From assembly GCF_030160835.1 (NCBI RefSeq), contig NZ_BSPC01000014.1:1-64000 (forward strand): a DNA stretch of 64,000 bases, written 5' to 3'. The stretch comes from Labrys miyagiensis. Lineage in GTDB: Bacteria; Pseudomonadota; Alphaproteobacteria; Rhizobiales; Labraceae. Shown here one piece after another: positions 17,504 through 25,404 of this stretch. The stretch's first letter is position 1. Each line of letters begins with the position of its first letter. Position numbers and translations under genes: made by a program. Below the pieces are notes generated by a model. The model did not search any database. It saw nothing but the letters and a program-made list of their open reading frames with translations, and was not told the origin of the DNA.

Positions 17504-18241
17504 TCATTGGGCAACCGGACCTTCGCCGTTGCGTTCCGGGGGAGGGGCGACGAAACCGGTGATTGGTTCGACCCAACTCAGATTGTCGTGCACGGCCGTT
17601 ACGCCGTCTGCATTTTCCGCAATGATCCTGACGGCGTTGCGCTGTTTTTCATCGGTGAGGACGCCGTTCAGCTCAACGACACCGTCTTTCACCTCAACGC
17701 TGATGGTTTCGACAGGAGCCCATGGCTCGGCTTTGAGTTCCGCTTCAATCGCCGCCTTGATGGCCTGGTCGCGGACTGGCTGATCCTCATAGGACGGGCG
17801 AACGAAGCCGGCGAGCGCGCGCACAAAATCCGCGCGAGAAACAATGCCGATGACTTTGTCGTCGCGAACGACTGGAAGCCGCTTGATGTCGTGCTTCTCC
17901 ATCCGTCGGGCGGCGTCCTCCAGCCGCTCGTCTTCACGGGCAGTGACGACATGGGTGGTCATGATCTCGTCGACGCGCCGCCCGTGGCTATGGGCATAGG
18001 CCTCAGCGGCGTGACCAGGGCGGAACAAGCTTTCGAGCCAACTGGCCTGCGGTTTCTCCGTGCCGATTTCGGGGCGTCGCAATAGGTCGCCCTCGGTGAT
18101 GATTCCGACCAGGGAGCCAGCCTCGCTGACAACCGGCAGACCGCTCACATTCGAGCGCATCATGACGTCGATCGTTTGAGACAGCGTCGCTTCTGGCAGC
18201 ACGCTGATCACCTTGCGTGTCATCACATCCTTAACGCGCAT
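17504..18241 (-). CDS. CBS-pair and BON domain protein
   Basis: The 245-residue soluble protein has two CBS motifs (V-K-D-V-M-T-R-K-V with G-I-I-T-E-G-D-L; V-D-E-I-M-T-T-H-V with G-I-V-S-R-A-D-F) and a C-terminal BON domain (I-S-V-E-V-K-D-G-V-V-E-L-N-G). CBS pairs bind adenosine nucleotides and BON domains are thought to bind phospholipid or ligands. The ATG at 18241 has GGAGG 5 bases upstream, better than the Met at 18253. It is transcribed towards the NRAMP gene and may be co-expressed with it. Its position next to the cyd promoter fits an oxygen-stress role, which is inference. Confidence 0.88.
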   Translation of the reverse strand: MRVKDVMTRKVISVLPEATLSQTIDVMMRSNVSGLPVVSEAGSLVGIITEGDLLRRPEIGTEKPQASWLESLFRPGHAAEAYAHSHGRRVDEIMTTHVVTAREDERLEDAARRMEKHDIKRLPVVRDDKVIGIVSRADFVRALAGFVRPSYEDQPVRDQAIKAAIEAELKAEPWAPVETISVEVKDGVVELNGVLTDEKQRNAVRIIAENADGVTAVHDNLSWVEPITGFVAPPPERNGEGPVAQ

Positions 18242-18333
18242 CGAAGCCTCCATCGCTTTGTGCCGATCGGCCGCCGAATATTGCCCCGGTAGGCCATCTG
18301 ACTGCCAGAGAGCACAATTGCGGGCGCGGAATA

Positions 18334-18347
18334 TTGACCTGGCTCAA
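18334..18347. promoter_or_regulatory. FNR/FixK-like box, upstream site of the cyd operon
   Basis: TTGACCTGGCTCAA is a two-mismatch version of TTGAT-N4-ATCAA. Its centre is 45 bp upstream of a second, better box, and 86 bp before the cydP start. Confidence 0.5.
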
Positions 18348-18378
18348 GCGCCGCAGTTCGGACCGGGCCGATTTCGAC

Positions 18379-18392
18379 ATGATCCAGATCAA
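18379..18392. promoter_or_regulatory. FNR/FixK box of the cyd operon
   Basis: ATGATCCAGATCAA matches the TTGAT-N4-ATCAA palindrome with one mismatch (read on the other strand TTGATCTGGATCAT). Its centre is 41.5 bases before the proposed cydP ATG, the spacing FNR-type activators use relative to a transcription start. Confidence 0.65.
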
Positions 18393-18426
18393 GGCGGCTC
18401 TTCCCAGCCCATCGCATAAGCGCGTC

Positions 18427-18612
18427 ATGCCGAAGCATTCGCTCACTCGGGACGTCACCATCGTGATCGCTGTCAAACTGGCGATAGTGATTGCGGCTAC
18501 CGTTTTCGTATTCGGACCCTCGCAGCGCCCAAAGCTGGATGCAGGCGCCATTGCAACAAGGTTGATCGGCACAGATGCCGGCAGCCCTCATTCAAGGAAT
18601 CTGGAGCCGTGA
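18427..18612 (+). CDS. cydP: Cytochrome bd oxidase small subunit, CydP type
   Basis: A 61-residue protein with one membrane segment and the pattern H-S-L-T-R-D-V-T-I-V-I-A-V-K-L-A-I, which I recognise from the CydP family of putative small subunits encoded next to cydAB. The stop overlaps the cydA start as GTGA, indicating translational coupling. No good ribosome site precedes the ATG at 18427, and the FNR box centred 41.5 bp upstream hints the mRNA may begin at or near the start codon. An in-frame ATG at 18379 lies inside that box and is less likely. Confidence 0.65.
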   Translation: MPKHSLTRDVTIVIAVKLAIVIAATVFVFGPSQRPKLDAGAIATRLIGTDAGSPHSRNLEP

Positions 18613-20186
18613 CTTTCGCCATGGATGTCGTGCAGCTCTCGCGGCTGCAATTCGGCCTGACGGCCATGTATCATTTCCTGTTCGTCCCCTTGACGCTCGG
18701 TCTTGCCGTGCTGCTTGGCATCATGGAGAGTGTCTACGTCATGACCGGCCGTGAGATCTGGCGGCAGATGACGAAGTTCTGGGGCGTGCTGTTCGGCATC
18801 AACTTCGCCATGGGAGTCGCCACTGGCATCACAATGGAATTCCAGTTCGGCATGAACTGGGCCTATTACAGCCACTATGTCGGCGACGTCTTCGGGGCGC
18901 CGCTGGCGATCGAAGGGTTGATGGCCTTCTTCCTGGAAGCTACTTTCATCGGGTTGTTCTTCTTCGGCTGGGATCGGTTGTCCAAAGTCGCCCATCTGGC
19001 CGTGACCTGGCTCGTGGCGCTCGGCTCCAACCTGTCGGCTCTGTGGATCCTCATCGCCAATGGCTGGATGCAGCATCCCGTCGGCGCCCGCTTCAACCCC
19101 GACACCATGCGCATGGAGGTCACCGATTTCTCGCAGGTGATCTTCAATCCGGTGGCGCAGGCAAAGTTCGTCCACACGGTCAGCGCCGGCTATGTTACCG
19201 GCGCCGTGTTCGTGCTGGCGATCAGCGCGCTCTATCTGCTGCTTGGCCGTCATACGGAGCTTGCCAAGCGCTCGATAACCGTAGCGGCGAGCTTCGGCCT
19301 GGCGGCGGCGCTGTCCGTCGTCGTACTGGGGGATGAGAGCGGCTACACCGCCGGCGAGAACCAGAAGATGAAGATCGCCGCCATCGAATCCATGTGGAAC
19401 ACCGAGCCGGCGCCCGCTTCCTTCACGCTGTTCGGCCTGCCCAACCAGGAGACGCACCGAACCGATTACGAGGTCAAGGTACCCTGGATGCTCGGTCTCA
19501 TCGCTACCCGCTCGATCAGCACTGAGGTTCCCGGCATCAACGATCTCGTTGCCCACGCTCAGACGCGCATCCGGTCGGGCCTGATCGCCTACGGGGCTCT
19601 CGAAAAGCTCCACGCCGACCGGAGTAATGCGGACGCCAGGACCATGCTGGAAGCCCACGCGGATGATCTGGGCTATGCGCTGCTGTTGAAGAAGGGGCGG
19701 CCGGATATCCTCAACGCCACCGACGCCGACGTCCAAACGGCCGCCTGGAGCACGGTGCCGCAAGTCTCACCGCTGTTCTGGAGCTTCCGGCTGATGGTCG
19801 GGCTGGGCTTCTTCTTCATCCTGCTTTTCGCTGTCGGCTTCTACCTGGCATCGACGCGGCGGCTCGTCTCGGCAAGGGCGTTCTTGTGGGTGGCCCTGCT
19901 ATCGCTGCCGCTGCCCTGGATCGCTGCCGAGCTCGGCTGGTTCGTTGCCGAGGTCGGTCGCCAACCTTGGGTGATCGAGGGCGTGCTGCCAACTTTCCTG
20001 GCGGTATCGAGCCTGTCAGCCGGCAATGTCCTCACGACGCTCGTCGGCTTCATCGTGTTCTATTCGACCCTGCTCGTCGTCGACGTCTACCTGATGGTCA
20101 AGGCGATCCGTCTCGGTCCGTCGGTTGCCGAACCACGCCAGCCACAGCCACCGGTGACGGCACCGCTTTCGGCCCCCGCAGAATAG
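18609..20186 (+). CDS. cydA: Cytochrome bd-type quinol oxidase subunit I
   Basis: The 525-residue membrane protein begins with the conserved L-S-R-L-Q-F-G-L-T-A-M-Y-H-F-L-F, whose His ligates heme b595. It keeps V-H-T-V-S-A-G-Y (heme b558 His) and a Q-loop segment with K-V-P-W-M-L-G-L-I-A-T-R-S. With CydB it forms the high-affinity bd oxidase that oxidises quinol and reduces O2 at low oxygen. The GTG at 18609 overlaps the cydP stop; the first ATG is at 18621 and lacks a near ribosome site. Length is close to the usual 520. Confidence 0.97.
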   Translation: MTFAMDVVQLSRLQFGLTAMYHFLFVPLTLGLAVLLGIMESVYVMTGREIWRQMTKFWGVLFGINFAMGVATGITMEFQFGMNWAYYSHYVGDVFGAPLAIEGLMAFFLEATFIGLFFFGWDRLSKVAHLAVTWLVALGSNLSALWILIANGWMQHPVGARFNPDTMRMEVTDFSQVIFNPVAQAKFVHTVSAGYVTGAVFVLAISALYLLLGRHTELAKRSITVAASFGLAAALSVVVLGDESGYTAGENQKMKIAAIESMWNTEPAPASFTLFGLPNQETHRTDYEVKVPWMLGLIATRSISTEVPGINDLVAHAQTRIRSGLIAYGALEKLHADRSNADARTMLEAHADDLGYALLLKKGRPDILNATDADVQTAAWSTVPQVSPLFWSFRLMVGLGFFFILLFAVGFYLASTRRLVSARAFLWVALLSLPLPWIAAELGWFVAEVGRQPWVIEGVLPTFLAVSSLSAGNVLTTLVGFIVFYSTLLVVDVYLMVKAIRLGPSVAEPRQPQPPVTAPLSAPAE

Positions 20187-20205
20187 TCCTTGAAAGGATC
20201 GCACC

Positions 20206-21345
20206 ATGTTGGACTATGAAACCCTGCGCCTGATCTGGTGGGCGCTCCTCGGCATCCTCCTGATCGGCTTTGCGATCATGGACGGGTTCGATCTCGGCGC
20301 CGCCATCTTGCTCCCCTTCGTTGGCAAGACGGACGAGGAGCGGCGTGTCGTCATCAACACCGTCGGCCCGGTCTGGGAGGGCAACCAGGTTTGGTTCATC
20401 CTCGGGGGAGGGGCGATCTTCGCGGCTTGGCCACCGCTCTACGCCGTAGCCTTTTCAGGCTTCTATCTCGCGATGTTCCTGATCCTGTGCGCGCTGATCC
20501 TGCGTCCGGTCGCCTTCAAGTTCCGCTCCAAACTCGCCAACCCGACCTGGCGCAGCATCTGGGACTGGGTGCTGTTTGTGGCCGGTCTTGTGCCTTCGCT
20601 GGTCTTCGGAGTCGCCTTTGGTAACGTCATCTTGGGCGTGCCCTTCAGCTTCGATGAGACCCTGCGCGTGACCTATGCCGGATCGCTGCTCGGGCTCCTC
20701 AATCCGTTCGCCCTTTTGTGCGGGTTGGTAAGTGTCGCCATGCTCGTCATGCATGGCGGCACCTATCTGGCCCTCAAGGCCGGCCAGCCCGTGGCAGGCC
20801 GGGCGATATCCTTAGCGCGCTATGCGGCGCTCGCCATGGTCGTGCTGTTCTTGGCGGCGGGCGTCTGGGTCGCCAAAGGCATCGATGGCTACCAGCTGGT
20901 TGGCGTGATCCCGCATGACGGCCCGTCGAACCCATTGCTGAAGACGGTTACGCGCGTGTCCGGAGGCTGGCTGGCAAATTACAGCGCCATGCCCTGGACG
21001 ATGGCTGCGCCGCTGCTAGCCGTGGCCGGCGCCTTTGGGGCCGTGCTGCTGCTTGGGGCTCGCCAACACATCCTCGCCTTCATGGCGAGCGCACTCAGCG
21101 TCGCCGGGACAATCGCCACGGCCGGGCTCGGCGTCTTCCCTTTCTTGCTGCCGTCGGCGCTCGATCCGAACGCAAGCCTCACGGTGTGGGACGCTTCATC
21201 GAGCCGCCTGACGCTGGGCATCATGCTCTTCGCGACCGCTATCTTCCTGCCCATCATCCTCGTCTATACCGCCTGGGTCTATCGGGTCCTGCGCGGGCGG
21301 GTCACACTCGACGAGATCGCAGACACTTCCGCACACCACTATTGA
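20206..21345 (+). CDS. cydB: Cytochrome bd-type quinol oxidase subunit II
   Basis: The 379-residue integral membrane protein opens with L-R-L-I-W-W-A-L-L-G-I-L-L-I-G-F-A-I-M-D-G-F-D-L-type sequence and carries G-P-V-W-E-G-N-Q-V-W, both invariant in CydB. It packs against CydA to form the oxidase. The gene follows cydA after 19 bp with GAAAGGA as ribosome site. Its length is the family norm. Confidence 0.97.
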   Translation: MLDYETLRLIWWALLGILLIGFAIMDGFDLGAAILLPFVGKTDEERRVVINTVGPVWEGNQVWFILGGGAIFAAWPPLYAVAFSGFYLAMFLILCALILRPVAFKFRSKLANPTWRSIWDWVLFVAGLVPSLVFGVAFGNVILGVPFSFDETLRVTYAGSLLGLLNPFALLCGLVSVAMLVMHGGTYLALKAGQPVAGRAISLARYAALAMVVLFLAAGVWVAKGIDGYQLVGVIPHDGPSNPLLKTVTRVSGGWLANYSAMPWTMAAPLLAVAGAFGAVLLLGARQHILAFMASALSVAGTIATAGLGVFPFLLPSALDPNASLTVWDASSSRLTLGIMLFATAIFLPIILVYTAWVYRVLRGRVTLDEIADTSAHHY

Positions 21346-21360
21346 AACAGGAGCAAGACG

Positions 21361-21486
21361 ATGTGGTATTTCGCCTGGGTTCTCGGGGTCGGATTCGCCG
21401 GCGCCTTCTCGATCCTCAACGCCATGTGGCTCGAACTTCACGAGACCGAGCTGAGCGAGGTCCGCGGTGAAGACCGCGCACGGTAA
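21361..21486 (+). CDS. cydX: Cytochrome bd oxidase small subunit CydX
   Basis: A 41-residue protein, M-W-Y-F-A-W-V-L-G-V-G-F-A then a single membrane helix ending L-N-A-M-W-L-E. This is the standard CydX/CbdX pattern; CydX stabilises the bd oxidase. It follows cydB after 15 bp with AGGAG 9 bases before the ATG. Its end overlaps the next gene by 20 bp. Confidence 0.92.
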   Translation: MWYFAWVLGVGFAGAFSILNAMWLELHETELSEVRGEDRAR

Positions 21487-21760
21487 GGCTACCCCGCTCT
21501 GGCGGGGCTGGGCCAGGGGTTTGTCCCTGGCTTCTGCTGGCAGCGTCAGCCTTCTGCTGCTTGTCTACCCTTATGTCCTGAGCGGCATTCCCGGCTGGCG
21601 CGTTCACACAGGCTTGCCGGTCATGATGTTCGGCGCGGCCGGGCTGTTCATGTTCGGCCTCGGCTTCAGCCCAAGGAGCCGGTTGGTGCGGGGTCTGTTC
21701 CACCCGGGGCTTGCCGGGTTGCTGTTTGCGGTCGGTGTGCTGGTTATGGTGGGAGGATAA
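21467..21760 (+). CDS. ybgE: Cyd operon YbgE-like membrane protein
   Basis: A 97-residue protein with about three hydrophobic segments (V-S-L-L-L-L-V-Y-P-Y-V-L-S at 27-39 and two more) in the usual YbgE place after cydX. It starts at a GTG (21467) inside cydX, so translation is coupled. The YbgE function is not established in the family. It closes the cyd operon. Confidence 0.75.
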   Translation: MKTAHGKATPLWRGWARGLSLASAGSVSLLLLVYPYVLSGIPGWRVHTGLPVMMFGAAGLFMFGLGFSPRSRLVRGLFHPGLAGLLFAVGVLVMVGG

Positions 21761-21980
21761 GAGCCACTGGCTCGTATTCAGGCGCCGCTCCAGCAACCGG
21801 CGACTAGGAGCGTCGTGTTACAACGGTTCGAAATCGGGCGGACGTCATTGCAATACGCTGTCGCCAGCGAAGGTGATCCCGAAGTTACCGGGCTCGCCTC
21901 GATGACCTCGATTGCCATCCATTCATCGCTCACGTGCCGATGTCGAATACAGGGAGCGACCAATTAAGCGTGCACACAAT

Positions 21981-22010
21981 CTTTAATCAAGAAAGCTTTA
22001 ATCAAGAAAG
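21981..22010. repeat. 15-bp perfect tandem repeat upstream of ackA
   Basis: CTTTAATCAAGAAAG occurs twice head-to-tail, ending 16 bases before the ackA ATG. It could be replication slippage or a doubled regulator site. Confidence 0.85.
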
Positions 22011-22026
22011 CTGAATCGGTGGCTCT

Positions 22027-23208
22027 ATGCGCGATCATCTCCTGCTCACATTCAATCCCGGCTCCTCCTCGATCAAGATCGGCTTGTTCCAGGTTGTGGG
22101 CGGCAGCGCGCGCCGCATCGGCAAGGGCATCATAGATTTCCAGAAGCAACCACTGATCTTTTGTCTCACCGAAGGAGTCGACAGAACGGAAATACCGCTT
22201 CAGGCCTCCACCGCCGGCGACCTCCACGATGTGCTGGAGGAAACGCTCGGCTGGCTCGCCCGTCATTTTTCGCTGGACGGCCTTGCTGCGGCCGGACACC
22301 GGGTGGTGCATGGAGGCGAGCGTTTCACGGCGCCGGTTCATATCGATGACGACAGTTTCAAGGCCATCAGCGATCTAATCCCGCTTGCACCGCTACACCA
22401 GCCGCAGAGTGTGCGTCTCATCCAGGCTCTGCGCCATTTGCGCCCGGGGTTGATGCAGACCGCATCCTTCGACACGGCCTTTCATGTGACACAGGAGGAT
22501 CTTGTGAGGCGATTTGCCTTGCCACGCGCCCTGCACGACCGCGGCATTAAGCGCTACGGCTTCCACGGCCTGTCTTACAAATTCATCGCGGGCGAACTGG
22601 AGCGCAACTTTTCCGGTATTGCCAAGGGACGCGTGATCGTCGCTCATCTGGGAAGCGGTGCCAGCCTGTGTGCCCTGCAGGATGGCATCAGTCGCGATAC
22701 AAGCATGAGTTTCTCGACCCTTGACGGCATCCCCATGGCCACGCGGTGTGGGACGCTCGACCCGGGGGTTCTGCTGCATCTATTGGGCCAGGAGAAGCAG
22801 AATGTCGCCGCGGTCCAAGACATGCTCTACCACCAATCCGGTCTGCTGGGGGTCTCGGGAATCAGTGGTGACAGCCGCGTGCTTCTTGAAAGCGACCGCG
22901 CCGAAGCCAGCGAAGCACTCGGTCTCTTTGCCCTTCGCGTTGGCGGAGAGATTGCCCGCCTGGCTGCGACGCTCGGCGGCCTCGATGCATTGGTCTTCAC
23001 CGCCGGCATTGGCGAACATCAGCCTGAAATCCGGGCGGCGATCTGCGGTCGACTCGCTTGGCTGGGTGTCAAAGTCGACGGCTCCGCCAACGGTGGGAAC
23101 GCAGCGACGATCTCTTCGCCCCAGAGCAAGATTGCAGCCCTTATCATTGCCACCGACGAGGAACAGGTGATCGCCGACGAGGCCGTTTCGGTGCTCTTGC
23201 AGGCCTAG
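22027..23208 (+). CDS. ackA: Acetate kinase
   Basis: The 393-residue protein has the acetokinase start F-N-P-G-S-S-S-I-K, G-H-R-V-V-H-G-G-E, Y-G-F-H-G-L-S, V-A-H-L-G-S-G-A-S and F-T-A-G-I-G-E-H, covering the nucleotide and acetyl-phosphate sites. It interconverts acetyl phosphate plus ADP with acetate plus ATP. In many rhizobia it is paired with phosphoketolase or phosphotransacetylase; here the only trace of a phosphoketolase is an N-terminal remnant at 31478-31603. It lies between the cyd operon and FixLJ, fitting energy gain at low oxygen. Confidence 0.95.
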   Translation: MRDHLLLTFNPGSSSIKIGLFQVVGGSARRIGKGIIDFQKQPLIFCLTEGVDRTEIPLQASTAGDLHDVLEETLGWLARHFSLDGLAAAGHRVVHGGERFTAPVHIDDDSFKAISDLIPLAPLHQPQSVRLIQALRHLRPGLMQTASFDTAFHVTQEDLVRRFALPRALHDRGIKRYGFHGLSYKFIAGELERNFSGIAKGRVIVAHLGSGASLCALQDGISRDTSMSFSTLDGIPMATRCGTLDPGVLLHLLGQEKQNVAAVQDMLYHQSGLLGVSGISGDSRVLLESDRAEASEALGLFALRVGGEIARLAATLGGLDALVFTAGIGEHQPEIRAAICGRLAWLGVKVDGSANGGNAATISSPQSKIAALIIATDEEQVIADEAVSVLLQA

Positions 23209-23488
23209 CCAGGGCCCGCTGCTGATCATTTTGTAAGCGCAATCACCGGACGAGGTCGCGGCGGTCACGGCATGGATCTTGTAGGCGAGGATCAATCAGT
23301 CACAAATCATTAGAACTCCGCGACTTTTTTCTCCCGTGGGACGATACCAGCATGGAACCAATGAAACTGCCACCTGCGCGCAAATTGGCGCCAGGCTGTT
23401 GTGTGCTCCGGCCCTCCGCGCAGAGCGGACAGCGAACCTATCCTTCCTGCCACTCGTCTGAGACCGCTTCTCCTCGGCCCTTGAAGGC

Positions 23489-23884
23489 TTACGGCCGTTT
23501 GAGAGCCCCTTCAACGATGGCCGAGCGCACATGAGCTATCAGGCTTTCCTCCACATGTGGTTTCAAGACGACGTGGCGAACGCCGTCGAGCAAGGCCTTC
23601 GCTGGGATGGTCTCGTCCGGATACCCCGTGATCAAAACGATCGGCGCGCATTGCCCGGCCAGCCGCAGGCAGCGAACGAGCTCTAGGCCGTTCATTCCCT
23701 CCAACTTGTAGTCGATAACAAAGCAGTCCGGCGATTTGTCCAGGGGGCACGCAAGGCAATCGGCGCCGCTGCTGAAGCTTCGGACTTCGAACCCCTCTGC
23801 CTCCAGAAGGAAACGCAGCGAACCAAGGACGTCTCGATCGTCATCGACGATATCAACGAGTGCCTGAGTAGATGAGAACGCCAT
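23489..23884 (-). CDS. Stand-alone receiver domain protein (FixJ-type)
   Basis: The 131 residues form just one receiver: acidic pocket D-D-D-R-D, phospho-acceptor Asp in F-V-I-D-Y-K-L-E-G-M-N-G, Thr in L-I-T-G-Y-P and Lys in L-K-P-H. There is no output domain. It could act as a phosphate sink or as an adaptor to FixL or another kinase, which is inference. A box TTGATGTGCCTCAA lies 75 bp upstream of the ATG, so it is likely under FNR/FixK control. Confidence 0.88.
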   Translation of the reverse strand: MAFSSTQALVDIVDDDRDVLGSLRFLLEAEGFEVRSFSSGADCLACPLDKSPDCFVIDYKLEGMNGLELVRCLRLAGQCAPIVLITGYPDETIPAKALLDGVRHVVLKPHVEESLIAHVRSAIVEGALKRP

Positions 23885-23958
23885 GTCAGAGCCTGAGCAG
23901 GGTGTTGCAAATGGGAACCTTGCAAAGAGGAGACTACCGCGATTTTTGATTGGCCTTG

Positions 23959-23972
23959 TTGATGTGCCTCAA
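23959..23972. promoter_or_regulatory. FNR/FixK-like box upstream of the receiver gene
   Basis: TTGATGTGCCTCAA matches TTGAT-N4-ATCAA with one mismatch. Centre is about 81 bp upstream of the receiver start (23884, minus strand). Confidence 0.55.
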
Positions 23973-24012
23973 ACGAAGGGGGCGTCACCGCGGCCGGATA
24001 TCGGAGCCTCGT

Positions 24013-24026
24013 TTGATCCGTATCAA
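24013..24026. promoter_or_regulatory. Perfect FNR/FixK box upstream of the triple-BON gene
   Basis: TTGATCCGTATCAA is a perfect palindrome of the consensus. Centre is about 71 bp before the BON start, leaving a leader of about 30 nucleotides if used at -41.5. Confidence 0.75.
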
Positions 24027-24090
24027 GGCGTTTCACCCGTAAATTCCTAAGGTCTGGCGCAAGTTCCGATAACACCTTGGAGGATTATCA

Positions 24091-24741
24091 ATGTCTCAGG
24101 ATAGCAGGCTGCAGAAGGCCGTACTTGACGAACTGGCCTGGGAGCCGAGCATTTCGGCCGGACATGTCGGTGTCTCAACCGAGGACGGTATCGTCACTCT
24201 CATGGGCCATGTGGGAACCTTTGCGGAAAAATCCGCGGCCGAAGCCGCCGCCCGGCGGGTGAAGGGTGTGAAGGGCGTGGTGGAAGAGATCAAGGTCAGG
24301 TTGGTGGGCGACGTCAGGATTACTGACGACGAAATCGCAAGGGCCGCCGCCGATCGTGTCGCCGCCGACGTCTACGTGCCTTATGGCAGCGTCAAGGTGA
24401 CGGTCGAGGAGCGCTGGATCACATTGGATGGAGAAGTCACCTGGGACTATCAGAGGAAGTCTGCGGAACAGTGTGTCAGTCGCTTGCCTGGCATTGTTGG
24501 CATCACCAATCTGATCACGCTCAAGCCGATGGTGGATATTTCGAATATCAGCGACGACATCACCCACGCCTTGCATCGGTCCTGGTTCTTCGATCCCCAG
24601 ACGATCAACGTAACCGCGGAAGGCGGAAATGTACGTCTGACCGGTACCGTCCAATCGCCAGAGGAGCGGGCAACCGCTGCCGCCACGGCCTGGTCGGCGC
24701 CTGGCGTGACGGATGTACGAAACGAACTCACAATTGCATGA
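24091..24741 (+). CDS. Triple BON-domain protein
   Basis: The 216-residue protein has three consecutive BON repeats, each with a pattern like V-S-T-E-D-G-I-V-T-L-M-G-H-V, V-T-V-E-E-R-W-I-T-L-D-G-E-V and V-T-A-E-G-G-N-V-R-L-T-G-T-V. There is no signal peptide, unlike OsmY, so it is cytoplasmic. TTGGAGG precedes the ATG. The perfect FNR/FixK box upstream indicates induction in low oxygen. The molecular role of such soluble BON proteins is not established. Confidence 0.9.
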   Translation: MSQDSRLQKAVLDELAWEPSISAGHVGVSTEDGIVTLMGHVGTFAEKSAAEAAARRVKGVKGVVEEIKVRLVGDVRITDDEIARAAADRVAADVYVPYGSVKVTVEERWITLDGEVTWDYQRKSAEQCVSRLPGIVGITNLITLKPMVDISNISDDITHALHRSWFFDPQTINVTAEGGNVRLTGTVQSPEERATAAATAWSAPGVTDVRNELTIA

Positions 24742-24786
24742 ACCAAGCCAGTCCCGCGAACATGGGCAATCGCGGAGCCGGATCTC

Positions 24787-25404
24787 TTATTGTTCGATCA
24801 CGCCAGAACGAATTGCTAGTTTCACCAGTTCAGAAATATTGGCCGCCTGCATCTTGGTCATGACGTTGGCGCGGTAGACCTCAACCGTTCGGGGGCTGAT
24901 ATCGTGGTCCTTCGCGATCATCTTATTCGAAAGGCCCGCGATCAGCCCTTCCATGACCTGCCTTTCGCGAGGACTGAGCGAGGCAAGACGCATCGAAAGG
25001 TCAGCGGTGTCGCCGCTGACCTTGGCATTCTTGATACTTTGCTCAAAAGCCATGCGGAGCGCGCTGACCAGGCGATCGTCTTCGAAAGGTTTCTCCAGAA
25101 ATTCGATGGCGCCAAGCTTCATGGCCTCGACTGCCAGAGGCACATCGCCGTGGCCGGTCATGACCACGACAGGCAGTTTGGTGGATTTGGCTTTCAGGCG
25201 CTTGAGCAATTCGATGCCGTCGATACCGGGCATGCGAATGTCGGTCACGACGCAGCCAAAGCCGAGGTGAGGCAGCGCATCGAGAAATTCGGCAACGGAT
25301 TCGAATGCTGTCACAGCGAAGTGAGCCGCACCGAGAAGAAACTCCAGCGAGTCACGCATGGCGGCGTCGTCGTCGATGATGAAGACCCGTGCATTATGAG
25401 GCAT
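24787..25404 (-). CDS. fixJ: FixJ response regulator
   Basis: The 205-residue protein has a receiver (F-I-I-D-D-D-A-A-M, phospho-acceptor Asp55 in [19 protein letters not shown]) and a LuxR/FixJ helix-turn-helix ([23 protein letters not shown]). These are the hallmarks of FixJ, which when phosphorylated by FixL activates fixK-type promoters. The ATG at 25404 has GGAGA 9-10 bases upstream; an ATG at 25413 is too close to it. It overlaps the end of fixL by 11 bp. Confidence 0.92.
   Translation of the reverse strand: MPHNARVFIIDDDAAMRDSLEFLLGAAHFAVTAFESVAEFLDALPHLGFGCVVTDIRMPGIDGIELLKRLKAKSTKLPVVVMTGHGDVPLAVEAMKLGAIEFLEKPFEDDRLVSALRMAFEQSIKNAKVSGDTADLSMRLASLSPRERQVMEGLIAGLSNKMIAKDHDISPRTVEVYRANVMTKMQAANISELVKLAIRSGVIEQ

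Noticed and set aside
18588..19763. 391-residue minus frame opposite cydA
   Set aside because: Antisense shadow of a confident gene, rich in His/Gly/Glu with no domain.
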